A DNA stretch of 64,000 bases, from contig JBBDHG010000098.1 in assembly GCA_037951165.1 (NCBI GenBank), positions 1,098,001-1,162,000 of the forward strand, read 5' to 3'. Position numbers and translations under genes: made by a program. Position 1 is the first letter of the stretch. Each line of letters begins with the position of its first letter. Under the pieces are notes generated by a model that saw nothing but the letters and a program-made list of their open reading frames with translations, was not told where the DNA came from and ran no database searches. Shown piece after piece: positions 12,958-26,475 of this stretch. Source of the stretch: Lophius americanus. Lineage: Eukaryota; Chordata; Actinopteri; Lophiiformes; Lophiidae.

Positions 12958-14067
12958 GTGCGTTGCTACCCAAAGCAATTTGATGACCTGGGAATATGAC
13001 TTCAAGATCAAATTCTCAGGAAAGGCTTGGTCAACTTTAGAATCAAGTACATCAATCAGGATTTTTTTAATAGAACTCTATTCATTCTTTTCTGTTCTAG
13101 ATGGTTTCGCAATACCATCTTCTTTTGAAATCTTGGTTGCATGAAGACGTTTTCCTAAAAACTCTGTCATACCCTGATACGCAAACATTCACAGCTTTCA
13201 CACAATATATTTGAGTGTGTACAAATCTCTTCTCTGTCTGACTCTTTAGCTTATCTACCTATGTGTCTGTCAGGAGTTGTGTACGCCCTCACACACACAC
13301 TGAAGCAGAGAGAGTTTTTTTTTTTCTTTTATGGTCATACAGTATTTGTTTGAGTTGAAAATGGAAGGATATCCAATATCTGATGGTCTAGCCTGATAAC
13401 AACATCTACTGCGACCGATACTGTATGACAGTAGCAAACATTCGTTGTGGATGCAGTAGTGACTGGAAGAGGCTGTTGAAATAAACGGAGCTTGTAGGAA
13501 AATGATTGTATACTAGAAAGTATAGGTCTAAAGACAGAAAATGTACGTGCAATCAGGGGTGGTTTAGCTTGTGTGGCACCCTAGGTGAACCTCTCAAACA
13601 TCCCCCTTGACTTAACGATAAAGATATTGAAATAAATTATAAACCGACCATTAACATGCAATGTAGTTTATTGTTTTAATTAATTATCAATATACGATCA
13701 ATACATGTGAAAAACTTGGCAGGCTGTGCACAAATTATTAACAGCGTATTGTGGCCACCCCTACTTATATCTTTGTACCTCCTGGGTCCTGGTCACCCTA
13801 TTTAAAATATCTTTGGGACTGCCCTTGCACTTGAGCTCAGGACCTGATCAATTTGATGACAAAAAGCTTTTATGGAGTCACTACCAAATCCGTCACGTCA
13901 GTTGATGTTGCAATCATTTTGATGCAGGCCACACAAATCATCATTATATCCAATATTGGTTGATAGTTGGTTTAACCTATTTGTCATCAAATGTGTACGT
14001 TAAAGTCAGATGTCTCTAATGTGGGAAACATCAAAAACAAGAGTTTCTGCACCAAATCATACAGTTA
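12958..14067. other. Non-coding stretch
   Basis: Nothing recognised. Confidence 0.5.
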
Positions 14068-14445
14068 CACCCCTGAAAGCTGGGGATATTATGGAATCGT
14101 TAACGCGTCCGCACCGTCCGCAAATCCATTGTTTTAACGCGAAAACTAATAAAAAGATTTCATGGATGATTTCCACATTTTATTCCCCCATAGAAATCAG
14201 TCAGAGGGTTGATTTTGGGAAAGGTTGGTTGTATATTTCCAGCACTGTAGGGAGCTTTTTCTCCAAAACGTTCTAGGCCATGAATTCTCAACTGTTGGTC
14301 AAATTTAGTCCAATTGTTGTACATATGAATCGACTGTAGGAGATCTGTGTTGTATACATCTTACTTCACTCTAATAGTTCATATTCTACTCCCTAGGGGA
14401 GAGATTCTTTGTCATGAAAAACTCTGTTTTCCGGACATGTGTTAT
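14068..14445 (+). repeat. Dispersed repeat DR1, copy B
   Basis: Shares GGTTGATTTTGGGAAAGG, TTGTATATTTCC, GGAGCTTTTTCTCCAAAA, CTCAACTGTTGGTC and AGATCTGTG..TACATC with the other copies. It extends further 5' than most (a GGGGATATTATGGAATCGTT block also seen in copy H). Confidence 0.75.
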
Positions 14446-16769
14446 GTATTTTGTCTTGATCACATTGCATCTTATTTATGAACCGCTGTTTCAAGCAAAT
14501 AGCAAATATGATCAAATGTGTTCTATTTGTTAACATTTTACAATGAATCAACTATCATCATTGAATTTCTGTTCCTGAAAAACGACGTGAGAGGACCGTA
14601 TGGATCCTTGACACACAGAAAACACCTGGCAAATCAACGGTTGTATAGATTTAACAATTAAAGAGGGTTTTAGTGGGGGTTAAAAAATCTTCTCCATAGA
14701 AAAGAAAAACCTCAGACCAACATGGAACTAAACAACAAAATATGCTGATCTTCATTGTATAAATTAATGGATGCTGGAATGTACACTGGAAAATGTATTA
14801 AGATAACCAAAGATTGGTGATCTATCTGCTTTGAGTACTTTTTTTTATTATTATTAAATACAGCTTCTTATAATTGAAAGTATAAGTCAATGTAAATTAC
14901 ATCATCTTACAAACCTACAGCGTATGTTTTGTCATAAATTTAATGCCGATCCTTCTGAGCTAAATTTAAACTATTTCCACAGGTGATTTATTATAAACTC
15001 ACTCATGGAGACTAAAGACAAAGTGCTAAATTCACAACAACTTGAGTGAATAGCAGGAAATAATCTAAATTGCTATATTAATGTTCAAACAACGTTTGAG
15101 GGTTCATCTCCCTCTTCCACACATTCACCAGTTCTCACTTGCTTTTGACATGATTGACAGAAAACAGCTTCCTTCAATCCAATCCCAGATCACTAGCGGG
15201 CTTGAGAACATACGCATGGCAAGGGGACCGCTGTCCGGTCCAAAGCCTTCTTTTTCTCTTTTTCCCACAACCCTAAAGACGAAGGCAGCAGAAAGTATCT
15301 GGTATGCGAACCGAGTCACAATGCCAATGCATGCCTTCTGCCATCGCATCCACAACCTGTGTATGTTTGGAGCTATTTCTATTCCTGTTAGAACTTACCG
15401 GATGCTGATGCGCGGAGAAGCTTGTCTTTCCAGGTACTTTCTGTCTTGCAGTCTCTCCCAGGGAAAAGCAGGGGAAGAAGGACAGGAGAGCTGACTCTAC
15501 TGGTTGTGGTGGTTCGGATACTCACATTGATTTGTGTCACTTCCCTATCTCTCTCTTCCTCCACTTCACCTTTTCCCTGTTCTCTCCTTTCACATCATAT
15601 TACACACACATGCACGCACACACAAAAGACAAGAAAACAAGATTTGGGCAGATTACACATAGCAGAGGAATCAGCTTCTTGAGAAAGGCACAACAGCGCA
15701 GCCAGAATCTCCAAAATCTCCAAAACACTTAAGAATTGTCAACTCATATTCTGAAATGTTTTTAAACACATGTTCCTTATGATACATCCTAACGACGAGA
15801 ATTAATAAGCATCCCAAAGAGCTAACAATTAAAATATGGAGTGGTCCCGGAGGCTCTGGAAGTTGGGCAGCCATATTGGTAAGAGGTAATTTTGTAAACA
15901 GGATGGGAGAAATAGAGGGCAGATGTGCCCAGAAGCAAGATGCAGCTGTAGACTGATGTGTAACAGTGTGACGCTATGACAGTAACTGTTGTTATACATG
16001 GCAACGCCACACTAAGCTTTGTTAACCTTTCAGCTGTGCCGTTCTGCTGGCTACTGTTAGTCAGCATGCAGGCTGTTGGTTCCTCTTTCAGTGAATGTTT
16101 TCGGGTTCGTTTGGCCTACGACTGAATGTGTCAGATCAGAACTGGTTCCAAAAGTGCAAGAACACTGTGTCTGGAAAACTAGCTACCTGACCAACAACAA
16201 ATGGGAGAAAAGGTTAGAAGTTGTCTGAAGTAGACAAGAGCTGTGTTTCCACTTGATTTCTTTATTCACCCAACTCATCCGACCATAAAACCCCCGCTGC
16301 CGTCAACGGACGTTGTATTGATGGGGAGTCCAGAGTCAAGCATTTTGGAGCAATAATAAACATCTATATGTATATTCAGCTAAAACATTGTTTCATCATG
16401 TCAGGATGAAGGGTAGTTTGCCTCATTTTTTTTCAGCGCAGAGAAGAGGATCGTACTTGACGGTGCAGAGGCAAGAAGAGTCGTGACAAGGTTTCTGTTT
16501 CTAAACCCGTGCACTCCGCAAATAGCACCAACCAGTGCATCTTGTGCAAAAGGTTCTGGAAGTCAAATGGGCGGGCGAGCAGCGGCCAGGGAATTTCTCT
16601 TCTTCCTCCCCTTTGGCTCTCCTTCTCCACCTTCTCCTTCTCCACAGGCGCAGGGCCTGTGTTTGCCCACTGAGTGCATGGGAGTTTCCTCCCGAGCCTC
16701 AAGTACAGCCCAACCCTGTACCTGAACCGGCCCACCCTCTGGAAATATCACCCCTCTAACCATCTCATC
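14446..16769. other. Non-coding stretch
   Basis: No convincing gene. A 137-codon open frame at 15081-15494 has no recognisable domain and is treated as chance. Confidence 0.45.
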
Positions 16770-16893
16770 TAACCGCGGAATGCCTCGGGGTCCTCCAGAA
16801 CGAGCTGGAGGGTGTTGCTGGGGAGAGAGAGATCTGGAAAACTCCTCTCCGCCTCAACCATGACCCGAAGACAGGACAGTGGATGAAAATGAA
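16770..16893 (+). mobile_element. LINE 3' fragment (LRWFGH-type family)
   Basis: GAATGCCTCGGGGTCCTCCA, GAGCTGGAGGGTGTTGCTGG and GGGGAGAGAGAGATCTGGAA match the conserved C-terminal coding end of a fish non-LTR retrotransposon. The same family is present more fully at 38113-38425. Confidence 0.7.
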
Positions 16894-17499
16894 AGAATAG
16901 AGAGAAAAAAACGCAGTGGATAGAAAAACACGACATCATACTTTTTCTTCATAGTCGAATTCTTGCAGATGATTCCTTTCTGTTTCAAGTTCTCATGTGT
17001 TTCAAGATCTTCTTCCAGCAAAGGTTCATCTTTTCTACTCGTCGTAGTCCATATTTGGTTGAAATCAGTCTTGATGGCAAGAAAGCATGCAGTGATGCAA
17101 TTTAAAAACAATCTCCAAAGCCTATTTTAGAAATGTAATGTGGAGAAAGTTCAGACATGTTCTTTTAAAATACAGTGAGTTAAAGTAAAAAAAAAGAATA
17201 ACCGTTGAATCTTGTTTTTCTCTAAGAAATCACGTCAAGAATGTTTTGCATTAGAACAATGATCTCATTATAATAAAATCTTATCTCAGCAAATACTCCA
17301 GTCAATAATAAGCTAGATCTAAGCAGTAATAAGGGTTTGCATGATATACCTCCAGATTAAAAAGATTGTTTTCTCTCAATTTATGACACTAATGGAAGTT
17401 AGTTCTGTGTTCTGTGTTTTTATTCCATTGCTGCATGAGCTGCTGCTTCAAATTTCACATTATTACTGTGAAGAGAACTATGGTCTGGCCTACACAGTG

Positions 17500-17532
17500 C
17501 ACACACATACACACACACATACACACACACAT
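17500..17532. repeat. (CA)n/(TA) microsatellite
   Basis: CA dinucleotides interrupted by TA steps. Confidence 0.9.
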
Positions 17533-18282
17533 ACTCACAACAAAATATAAAAGCCCTTCTAAATCTGTTAATGATTGACCCAGAGTGATTCAGTTTGTGT
17601 GATTATAGAGAACATGGTCTTTTCCTCAATGATGGACTGAAAAAAAAATCTGAGTCAAGTAGCTATGTTGCAGAGTTAAATAGAAAATAATACCAAAAAA
17701 AACAAGAATGTTTCCGGCTGCAATTAAAGACACTCATTAATATGAAGGCAATGATCTTATTAAAAGCTTTTAAAGACCAAAGATCATTGTTTTTATTTAC
17801 TACCGCATCATTGTTTCACTCACCCATAATAAATGACTCACTCCACTCACTGTACCTCTCTCCCTCCATCCATGTAGGCCTCTAGGTTTCTAATGAGCAT
17901 TTTGCTGCCCACTGTACCTTGTAAATGCCACAGTATGCCTGTGCAGAGGAAAAAAGGGCTCAGGGGCAATCAGCAAAACTGTGGGGTCAGAGCTGGCTGC
18001 TTCAAAGGCTGTCAAAACTACATTATATGGCTGATCCCTGTCCAATTCACTTTCACAGTTCAGTGCATACTGTATGTTACAGCTGGAGAAAACAAAATCA
18101 CCGATTGGCATCTCCTCTATCTGAAGTTGGCTCACACATGAGTCTTTGTGTCCATGTGATGAAGAGGAGGTCGGTGGTCAGACAGGGTAAGATTTATATG
18201 GAGTGACCGCATAGGTCAGGATTGACACACTTTATTATTAATTCACTCTCTGTCATCAGCTTGGCTTAAGTCATCAGTACAT

Positions 18283-18303
18283 ACACACACACACACACAC
18301 ACA
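18283..18303. repeat. (CA)n microsatellite
   Basis: About 10 CA units. Confidence 0.9.
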
Positions 18304-18550
18304 AACTCCCCTCGGTAAGGCTTGTACGGCACCTACGTGGACAATGCACAAATGTCATGAGCAGTAACTGAGATGTCACTCCAAATCCACTCGGCTCTCT
18401 ACAGCGATTAGCAGCTATAGGTATCTCAGGGAACAGGCTTGCTCATCCCATCCACTTCTCTCTCTCCCTTCCTTTGTTTCACACTTCCTTTCCTTCGTTC
18501 TACTCATCCATCTGCATGTGTGTTGGAGTATGTCTATGCATGTGCATGTA

Positions 18551-18594
18551 CTGGTATGGACTCTAAGAGGTTAGCCTCTTAGAGTCCATACCAG
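18551..18594. repeat. Perfect hairpin (20-bp arms, 4-nt loop)
   Basis: CTGGTATGGACTCTAAGAGG at 18551-18570 is followed by TTAG and then its exact reverse complement at 18575-18594. It ends four bases before DR1 copy C. Confidence 0.97.
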
Positions 18595-18597
18595 TGT

Positions 18598-19040
18598 GAT
18601 TTTCTCCAAAAAAGGATTGTTTAGTTTGGAAAACTATTGCATGGATAATTTCCAAAGTTTATACCCATGTACTCCTTAGTGCGATGAAGAATGGGGATTG
18701 ATTTTGGGAAAAGTAGGCTGTTTATTTTTAACACTAGGGGGAGCTTTACCTCCACATGGTTTTGGGACACAATTTCGCAATCCATCCCCCGATTTAATCC
18801 AAATTTGGTGCATATGTCTCACCTCAAGGATATCTATCTTGTTTATATTAAATCGTAATTTCATAACTTATATTACACTCGTTTCAGAGAGATTTCTTAC
18901 TAAAAACACTGTGGACATACCTCACTTAATGCATGAATTTGAGGAGTTCAATCAGAGGGATTGCTTGTACAACAAAGGGGATTGGGGACTTTGCAGGGAT
19001 ATACACTGGCTGTCCGAGATGACAGCAGGGGTCTAGTTTT
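18598..19040 (+). repeat. Dispersed repeat DR1, copy C
   Basis: One of the best-preserved copies: GATTGATTTTGGGAAAAGTA, ACACTAGGGGGAGCTTTACC, AAATTTGGTGCATATG, a block ending in TTTGAGGAGTTCAATCAGAG, and GGGGATTGGGGACTTT near the 3' end, which runs to GACAGCAGGGGTCTAGTTTT. Confidence 0.85.
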
Positions 19041-19574
19041 ACATATTCTTATCTATCACATGATTCTGTTTCATTTTGATTTCCTTGTACTTTGATGACC
19101 TGACATGATTACCATAAAACCATAATTTCAATATTTAAGGGATTTGTAATTTCCTTATAAACTCCCGTGTAAGTTGGTAGAAATCATTGGAATAATAGAG
19201 GAAGGTTTCAAAATGGTTATCTTAGTTATAGTTTAGTTTGCCGACGTTAGAAAACAACTTTACACAGTTTAATAGAGTGCTAAATGAATTAATAAAATAT
19301 AAGAATAATTGAATTTAGGGGACTTGAACTTCTCATGTCACTATTTCTGAAACCTTCATTATGTTACCGTCTGTGAAAGACTTACAGTTTATGTTTCATG
19401 TTAATATGGCACACCAATCTGTTTGTCTCAAAGCATTTTTGTTGTAAGAACTTCCATGTTTTGGTTTGTTTGGGAAGGTTTCCAAAATCAGCTTTGGTCT
19501 TTTTACTTCAAAACTGGGCATCAGAGATGCCCTACTTTATTTCAAGCTGCTCCAAATCAAAATCATGTGCGTCC

Positions 19575-19606
<32 letters not shown>

Positions 19607-22600
19607 TTGTGGGAGGGATGGAAATCAGAAAGACCTAGACGTAATAAGAGCATTAAATTAATGCTTTGTCTAAATAAGTTATTATTATCTATTTCCTCAT
19701 GACACATGCTGTGTCTGACTTCTCAGCAATTTCTCAGAAGTTTATAATATGAAGTTACCTCTACATTCTGGTCAAATACTAAAAAATAAATAATACATTA
19801 TACATAATACATACATGGCGTATTTCATTCCTTACAAGAAAATAACCATCAGAGATCAAACATAGAATCTGACGTTATGGGCCAACTTCTGATTTTTTGA
19901 TGGGAACTGTATGGCCTAAAACAGCTTTGTAGCCTCTCTTTGATGTAATTAATAAGAACAAAAGAGCAGATGCACACAGATTCAACCCACATCATATATC
20001 TCTGTTAGTGGCTTGTAGCATAGCTACCTCCACAGGTCTTGGCAGCCTGTGCTAGATCCCTGGAGCCCGGAGTTTTGAGCCTGGCCAAATGACCCCCTGC
20101 TGGGCAACAAGGCTCCTGGAAGAGAAGCCCCCTCCACCCAAAATCAGCACTAATTTTTTTTTTCAGAGATGAGGCAGCCATGATCAAACCGATGACACCA
20201 GGAGGGCTTTAGAAGCACAAATCAGTCCTCTGTTGGCTAATAGCTGCAACAATTGAAGTTAGTTAGTTCATTATACAGACATTAATCCCATGAATCCATT
20301 AATGTCGCTGACAAGATGTAAAAAATGTCTCCGCTGTTGAGATAAGTGTCGGGATCGTTAGACAGAAGAAAATATGTCAGGTCAGTGCTGTCATCTATTT
20401 CTCAGAGGATTTACTTCAAGAAGCTGTGTAGGATTTCTCTTGTTTCCTGTCCAGAATTACCACTGAATTTCTTGTTAAAGCGTTAAGATATAAATCAGAA
20501 TCAGAGAAGGATTTAGGTTTAAATCTAGATTTTAAGTCACACTTGAGGGGAATCTGACCTGGAAGATTTGTACAAAGAATGCCGTCAACAAAAATCTAAG
20601 CAAAAATATAATCCATAGAACATCTATGATGTAGCAGAGGGCCGCTTTGAATATGCGAACATACAGCAGCATGTGCACAGGCACGTGTATAAATACACAT
20701 ACACTTATTCATACTTATATACACATGATAGTGCAGTTGTGCAAGAATAAGCAAAAGAAAACAGCACATATATAGTATAAGCTATTTGTCAGTGAGAGAG
20801 GGAAGAAGTGCAGAGAAGTGTGTCGATGAAACGCATCAATCCCTACCGTAAATTAATACAAACGCATTAAATATGACCAGTCACTAATGTAGCTACAGTA
20901 TTATCCAAATGTATTAAATGCTTCAGAATACAGTGTTTTAAGAGGTGGCACATAAACACAAACAAATCATCACATTATAACATCTTTGATGACTTAGCAG
21001 TTTAAATGTAAGCTTGAATGCCAAGTATATTCCACACAGAGGAGAGATCATTTTGTGAAACATGGCAGAAATCTTACCTCCTGTTTTGTCATCTACTCTA
21101 CCGCCACCCTTGAGCTCAGGCTGAACCACCCTCTAGTGACTGGAAACCAACATTACAGTTCCAGCACAGCTCCTCCAGTCATTAGGAAACGGCTTTCCCC
21201 TCAGTTTAGGTAGCTATTTCTGAACGTATATGCTGTGCTAGACAAATATATCATGATATATCCATCTGCTGCCCGGGCTATTACAATCCATGAGAAATGA
21301 CAGAGAAATGCAGGAAGTCGTTGGAACATAAACAAGGCGCAATGGAGGAAGCAAGGGTCAAGGCGGTGCTTCCTGTTCCAAAAGCACCTCTGTGTGCTGC
21401 AGCAGCAGTGACGCTGTGGAACTTAACTCCTACAGTATCATCACTATCAAGCTCTTTGCAAGCATTTCTTCAGTTCTGCTTTTAGTAAAAACCTTTTTTA
21501 TTTTAAGTATGATCAGCTGTTTCTACTTTTCTGTATTTATGTATTTTTATCAGCTATAAATCATTGTTTTGGTTAGATTGTGTACATGTTTTTGTACGCG
21601 ATCATAATGATGTCACCAATTTGGTTTTCCGATGTCTAATATTCTATCAATCGGTATTTTTCTGAAATAAAACCTGCTCAATGTCATTTGGGGGTTATGA
21701 AAACCTCCACTGTCAGATATCTGGTTTGGATTAGATGAATTTACCAGCCAGACAAAACGGCAGCATCTGGCCATCATTATTACAGCATATCATAATGAAT
21801 TCATAATCTGGTATTATTGAAGCATTTGGTATTATTCTCAAACTCAATTACAGTAATAGGTGTGTAATGATTCCAATGGGTTTACGTTCCGGGCGGCAGA
21901 CAGGTTGTAACTTATCTCGTTCTCGTTCTCCCACACTGAGAGATTACCTCCCCACTCCAACTCAAAGGAATCACCTCATTTTCCATTTAGAATATTATCC
22001 TCTAAATAACCTATTTCCAAATATGCTCACTCAGCTCCTCTTTTTCTTTCAGCTGTTTCTCTGCCGGCGGTCCAGAAGCGCTACAGCCCACACGATGCTT
22101 TGGACCGCAATGCTCGCCGCATTCCACTCAAATGTCTTATCAGCGCTTCATAAAAGATGTCGCCTATCAAAATTAAAGGGAAGACATATGGTATACATGG
22201 GAGTAATCTCTAACAACTGAGTGTGGTGAATACAGTACAAGGGCATCTGTATCTTCGTCGATGAGCAGTGGTGAAGGGAGAATGTGAAAGCTCTGAGGGA
22301 TTTGGGAGAAAGGATATGATTGCATTTATTTCCCATCAAGCGCAGCTTGCTGGATCCAGGGGAATGCCTAATATATATCTGTATTTGGTCGCCAGCTTAC
22401 ATCTGTCTGCTTATGGATTTATGACTTCAAAACTATTTGGGAAAAAAAAAAAGGCTCCTCTCGACAGAGCCAGTGACTAATAACTAAAGCTGACAGGGAT
22501 GGCGGGAGTACACACACACACACACATACGGATAGACGCAACGACAAGACTCGGCGACAAGGAACAAAGGAGTCGGAATCTGACACATTCTCTCTGACAG

Positions 22601-22900
22601 TAGGATAAAACTCACCAACCCCTCGAGCCATGCCAAACACACACCACACACACCCACACACACAATTTAGTTCTTCATCTGTCAGGCAGAGTTTTGCTCA
22701 CAAACATGCACATACGGTTTTCATACATAAAAATAGTTGTGTTGCATACCAAAGCTTTCAAGTCGTCCCTTACAGTGTGTTTGTTTTCATTTTATTTAAT
22801 CTTGCATATAAGAGGAGGTTTAGGAAACAGTTTGTGTGGTTGCTGATGGATCCAGGGGGATGCACACAATTTGCAGTTTGATTTGTGATGTCAGTGACAG
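19041..22900. other. Non-coding stretch
   Basis: No gene is recognised. It contains (CT)n/(GT)n at 19575-19606, (CA)n at 22509-22527, and a CTCF-like motif at 21121-21142. Confidence 0.5.
19575..19606. repeat. (CT)n-(GT)n compound microsatellite
   Basis: A CT tract passes directly into a GT tract. Confidence 0.95.
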
Positions 22901-22932
22901 TTGTTATAACTACAACTATGTAGTTATAACAA
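22901..22932. repeat. Perfect hairpin (14-bp arms, 4-nt loop)
   Basis: TTGTTATAACTACA at 22901-22914, loop ACTA, then TGTAGTTATAACAA at 22919-22932. Confidence 0.95.
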
Positions 22933-23175
22933 TTCATCTGTTCCAAAGATGGTATAACATGTAGCATAGTTACAGTTTTCAAATATCTCAAACATATGAT
23001 CTCTATAAGGATTAATGTGCCAAACCCTAAAACGCCATTTAGCTAAGACTGAAGTACATAAGTTAATTTATATGCAAAAATAAAGCCTTCAATATCCTGG
23101 TATAAGCAATGCCCGTGAAGCCTTGAAATTAAATGTCGAGTTATGTACGCTAAACACATTTTTTTGTTTTCTTCA

Positions 23176-23341
23176 GGTCCCCTTAGAGAGTAAAATATGA
23201 ACTATTAGAGTAAAGTAAGATATTTATACAAGATAGATCTCCTAAAGTTGAATAATATGCACCAACTTTGGACAAAATCCGAACAATCGTTGAGAAGTTA
23301 TGGCCAAAAAACTTTTGGAGATGAATTCCCTAATTTCTCTT
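23176..23341 (-). repeat. Dispersed repeat DR1, copy D (partial, inverted)
   Basis: The reverse complement reads through the middle DR1 unit: AGAAGTTATGGCC (seen on plus), ATTGTTCGGATTTTGTCC, AAGTTGGTGCATATT, AGATCTATCTTGTATAAATA and a TATTTTACTCT block. The 5' and 3' DR1 blocks are missing. Confidence 0.75.
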
Positions 23342-24936
23342 CCCACCAGACTATATGTTTTTTTGTATAGCTATATTTGAAATAAGTTACTGACATCTAT
23401 AACTTGAAAAGAGAGCTTAAATTTTAGGCATTTCTTAAAAATGCATGAGCCCTGTTGCCAAAAAGCAACCTTGTTCTAAAACATCAAAACAAAATCACAA
23501 TTTTAGTAAACAATTATTAGCTTCATATGGACAAAACACACAATAAGATAGCAACAATAAGGCTTATTTCAATAAGACAAGAAGTTGCATAATTAGTGCT
23601 CAAAATCAAACTTGTCTCCTTCAAACCGTGTGTCTCTATTCTTCATGTTCATTTATGCTTTGAATAAAAAACGTCCTCCCAAACATATTAAATTCTATCA
23701 GAGCTGATACAAATAGCAGGAGTTACAAGATCTTGCCAAATAGTATACCTGAATTTATTGTTGAAGTGCCTTATAATTGTTGAATGAATTATTTATAGAG
23801 AGTTTGAACCCGAATTATCAACCTAGTTAAGAACCATCTTTGTGCAAATTCCGGTGGCATATGTTGTTGTTGTTTTTTATCTTGTGTGAAACGCAACTTA
23901 CAGGATTTGAAAGAATTTGAAGGGATTCGTTGAAAAGCAGATATTATACTGCATCCAAATTTGATAGGGTGCTAATGAACTCCCTGCCCATTTAAGGATG
24001 AATGGATGATATTCTCTGGATAATAAAGAATGTGCAAAGCAAGAATAAAGCGCAACACGCAGTCCTGTAGCATGGGAAGTTGGCGTGAAGGATCAATTCA
24101 TTTTGGTCGCTTGGGTAGAGGAAAACAAGCTGTTTACATGACAATGACATATTATCACCTTATCAAGTAAACATCCTGCAGACAAGGAGACATATAAGCG
24201 TTAATTTAGAGTCCAACCAGTGAAATTAACCCTGTGTCTTGACTGTGTGATGTATATAATGAAAATCTGTTATTGTTCTTGTCCATTAATGCGCCACCAG
24301 CAAAAGAGAAGCTAAGCCTTTCTTGCAGAGACCAGTTCTCCTTGGACACGTGTGACTGTTTTAGATCTTTTTATACAACTGACTGTCTCAGAAGTTTGGT
24401 GTTTCTCAAAGTAAGTGGCTAAATGACAATAAAGAGGGCAAAATGTACTGGCTATTGGGGCACACACGGAAAGGTGAACATTTACGTTAACAAGTAGCAG
24501 TAAATCTTCATTTAGTAGATAAATATATTTATTCAGTGGCTTTTTTAATGAACATCAACCTCACCTTAAACCAGTCTTGAAGTGTACATAAATATACTAT
24601 CTAATGTCAGGGTTGCACAAATCATTTATTAGAATTTAGAGTTCTTTTCTGTTAGATCCATAGGAAATTCAGCCAAACCAGTAGAGTCCAGAGAATCAGA
24701 CTTGATCTACAGTCAGAAACACACTGCTTGGCCCAGAGACCTCATTGATTCTGACATGTAAGCAAACATGGTGCTGCAAAGGGAGAAAATGTCTACAAAA
24801 CATATAAAGTATGAAGGTGCAGACAAATGATGGAGCTCCTACTGGAATATAAAGGGATTAATGAGAGGGAATTGGAAGGAGGTGGAATGGAAAAGGTGAA
24901 GATGTGGGTGGGTGGAGGTGGGGGGCTGTGTATATA

Positions 24937-24957
24937 TGTGTGTGTGTGTGTGTGTGT
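24937..24957. repeat. (GT)n microsatellite
   Basis: About 10 GT units, followed by a G run. Confidence 0.9.
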
Positions 24958-25052
24958 TGGGGGGGGCAGATTGTGTCTGAGAGAGGCATTTAATCCCCGG
25001 AAGCATCCTAACGGCAGCTGCTCGGTACAGATGGGGACGAGTGGATGCTGAA

Positions 25053-25078
25053 ACACACACACACACACACACACACAC
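25053..25078. repeat. (CA)n microsatellite
   Basis: About 13 CA units followed by GCGCGC. Confidence 0.9.
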
Positions 25079-26475
25079 GCGCGCATTGTGTCACACACAA
25101 AAAGAAAGAAAAAAAAAACACGGTTGAATACTGGAACCATTTCCCATCACACTGGAGGATCATGCTAAACATAAGGTAAGGGAGCTGGGTTGGGTTCCAT
25201 AATTTCCCATTCTAGTAATGCCGCTGGAGTCGTGTCATCACCTGATTAAGGAACATAATGCTCTCTCTCCATCGTCCTCGCTCTCTCCCACCTCTCTCAA
25301 TACGTTATCAAGACTTTTCCATCTCTAGATTTGGTGCTGCAGCGCAGAAGTTTTGGATGGCTGGATAATCTCGATGGGTATCATAGCGTAAAGTTCCAGG
25401 ATAAAATACAATAAAATAAAACTTTTAAAAGACTTTCCTGCAAGAATATGTTTTAAGTGATGACTAAAAAACATTTTTTGGCAGGAGAAGGGAATTCGAT
25501 GGCCTAGTGATGTTTTGAGATTGGACGAATAACTGCTATTATGTAATACTACATATAAAATGCAAATATCAGCAAAGTTTTTAATGTTTGTAGCAGCATT
25601 GAACAAGAAAATGAGCTACACTTTCGTCTCTCCTGTCCTTCATACGATTCCATCAGAGATAATTATTTGCCTGCCTATAACAATAATATATCACCTTGTA
25701 CAAACCATCAGAAATTGTTAAACATTAAAGATCTCTCCACACGCATTCATTGTGCAAATTATGTAAGTATGCTATTATCGATTAGTTAACTTGGTTACTT
25801 GGGTGCATCTGTATTTATCCACCTCCATACGTATGGATATACGTAAAAATCCTTAATTTCCTTCTTTTGAACATCTGCTAAAGGTCTAAAAAAACATTTC
25901 TGGAGGCACTGATGACAAACCCTCCATCACCCTTGGTCACCAGCTTTGACCTAGAGACAACCAGTAGTCAAACGTCAATGATTTCGAAGCTAGGACAGGG
26001 CAGTGCAGGGCAGCTCAATCCTGAGAGGTCAAAATCCCTGCAGTCATATTCTGCACCAGCTGAAAACAGCTGCTGAGGATTGGGAACAATCCATCGCAGA
26101 CCTCTTCGCGTGAAAAAAAAGGCATGGATAAGCCTGGCTAAGCCAGGAAAGGAAAAAAAAGATCAGATTTTTGTGATATTTCCCAGGTGGAAGTGACAGG
26201 ATGTAAGGAGATTATTGACATTTGCTGACATGTATGCCGCAGATTCCTAAAAACATTCCTGTGTAACCAAAGCTGGTCTAGCTACTCTGGGTCAAATTAT
26301 ACTGGAGATACAGATAGCTCCCACATTTGACCTGTCATCCCTATTATAAGATCAATGACATTTGGAATATTTCAACATGGCCTCCTACACTGTCAATATG
26401 CTGTTGAGATGCTGAAGGAGATGACCATCATTATCTCGAAATCCATGAAACATAATTAGCCCGTTTACATATCAT

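Larger units (their letters stand above)
16894..18550. other. Non-coding stretch
   Basis: No gene. It contains (CA)n-rich sequence at 17500-17532 and 18283-18303, and paired 10-bp arms at 17749-17789. Confidence 0.5.
23342..26475. other. Non-coding stretch
   Basis: No gene is recognised. Microsatellites lie at 24937-24957 (GT) and 25053-25078 (CA). Confidence 0.5.

Noticed and set aside
15081..15494. 137-codon frame
   Set aside because: No recognisable domain, no exon-like borders, and composition like the surrounding DNA.
18551..18594. microRNA precursor
   Set aside because: Arms of 20 bp with a 4-nt loop are too short for a Drosha substrate, and the pairing is perfect.
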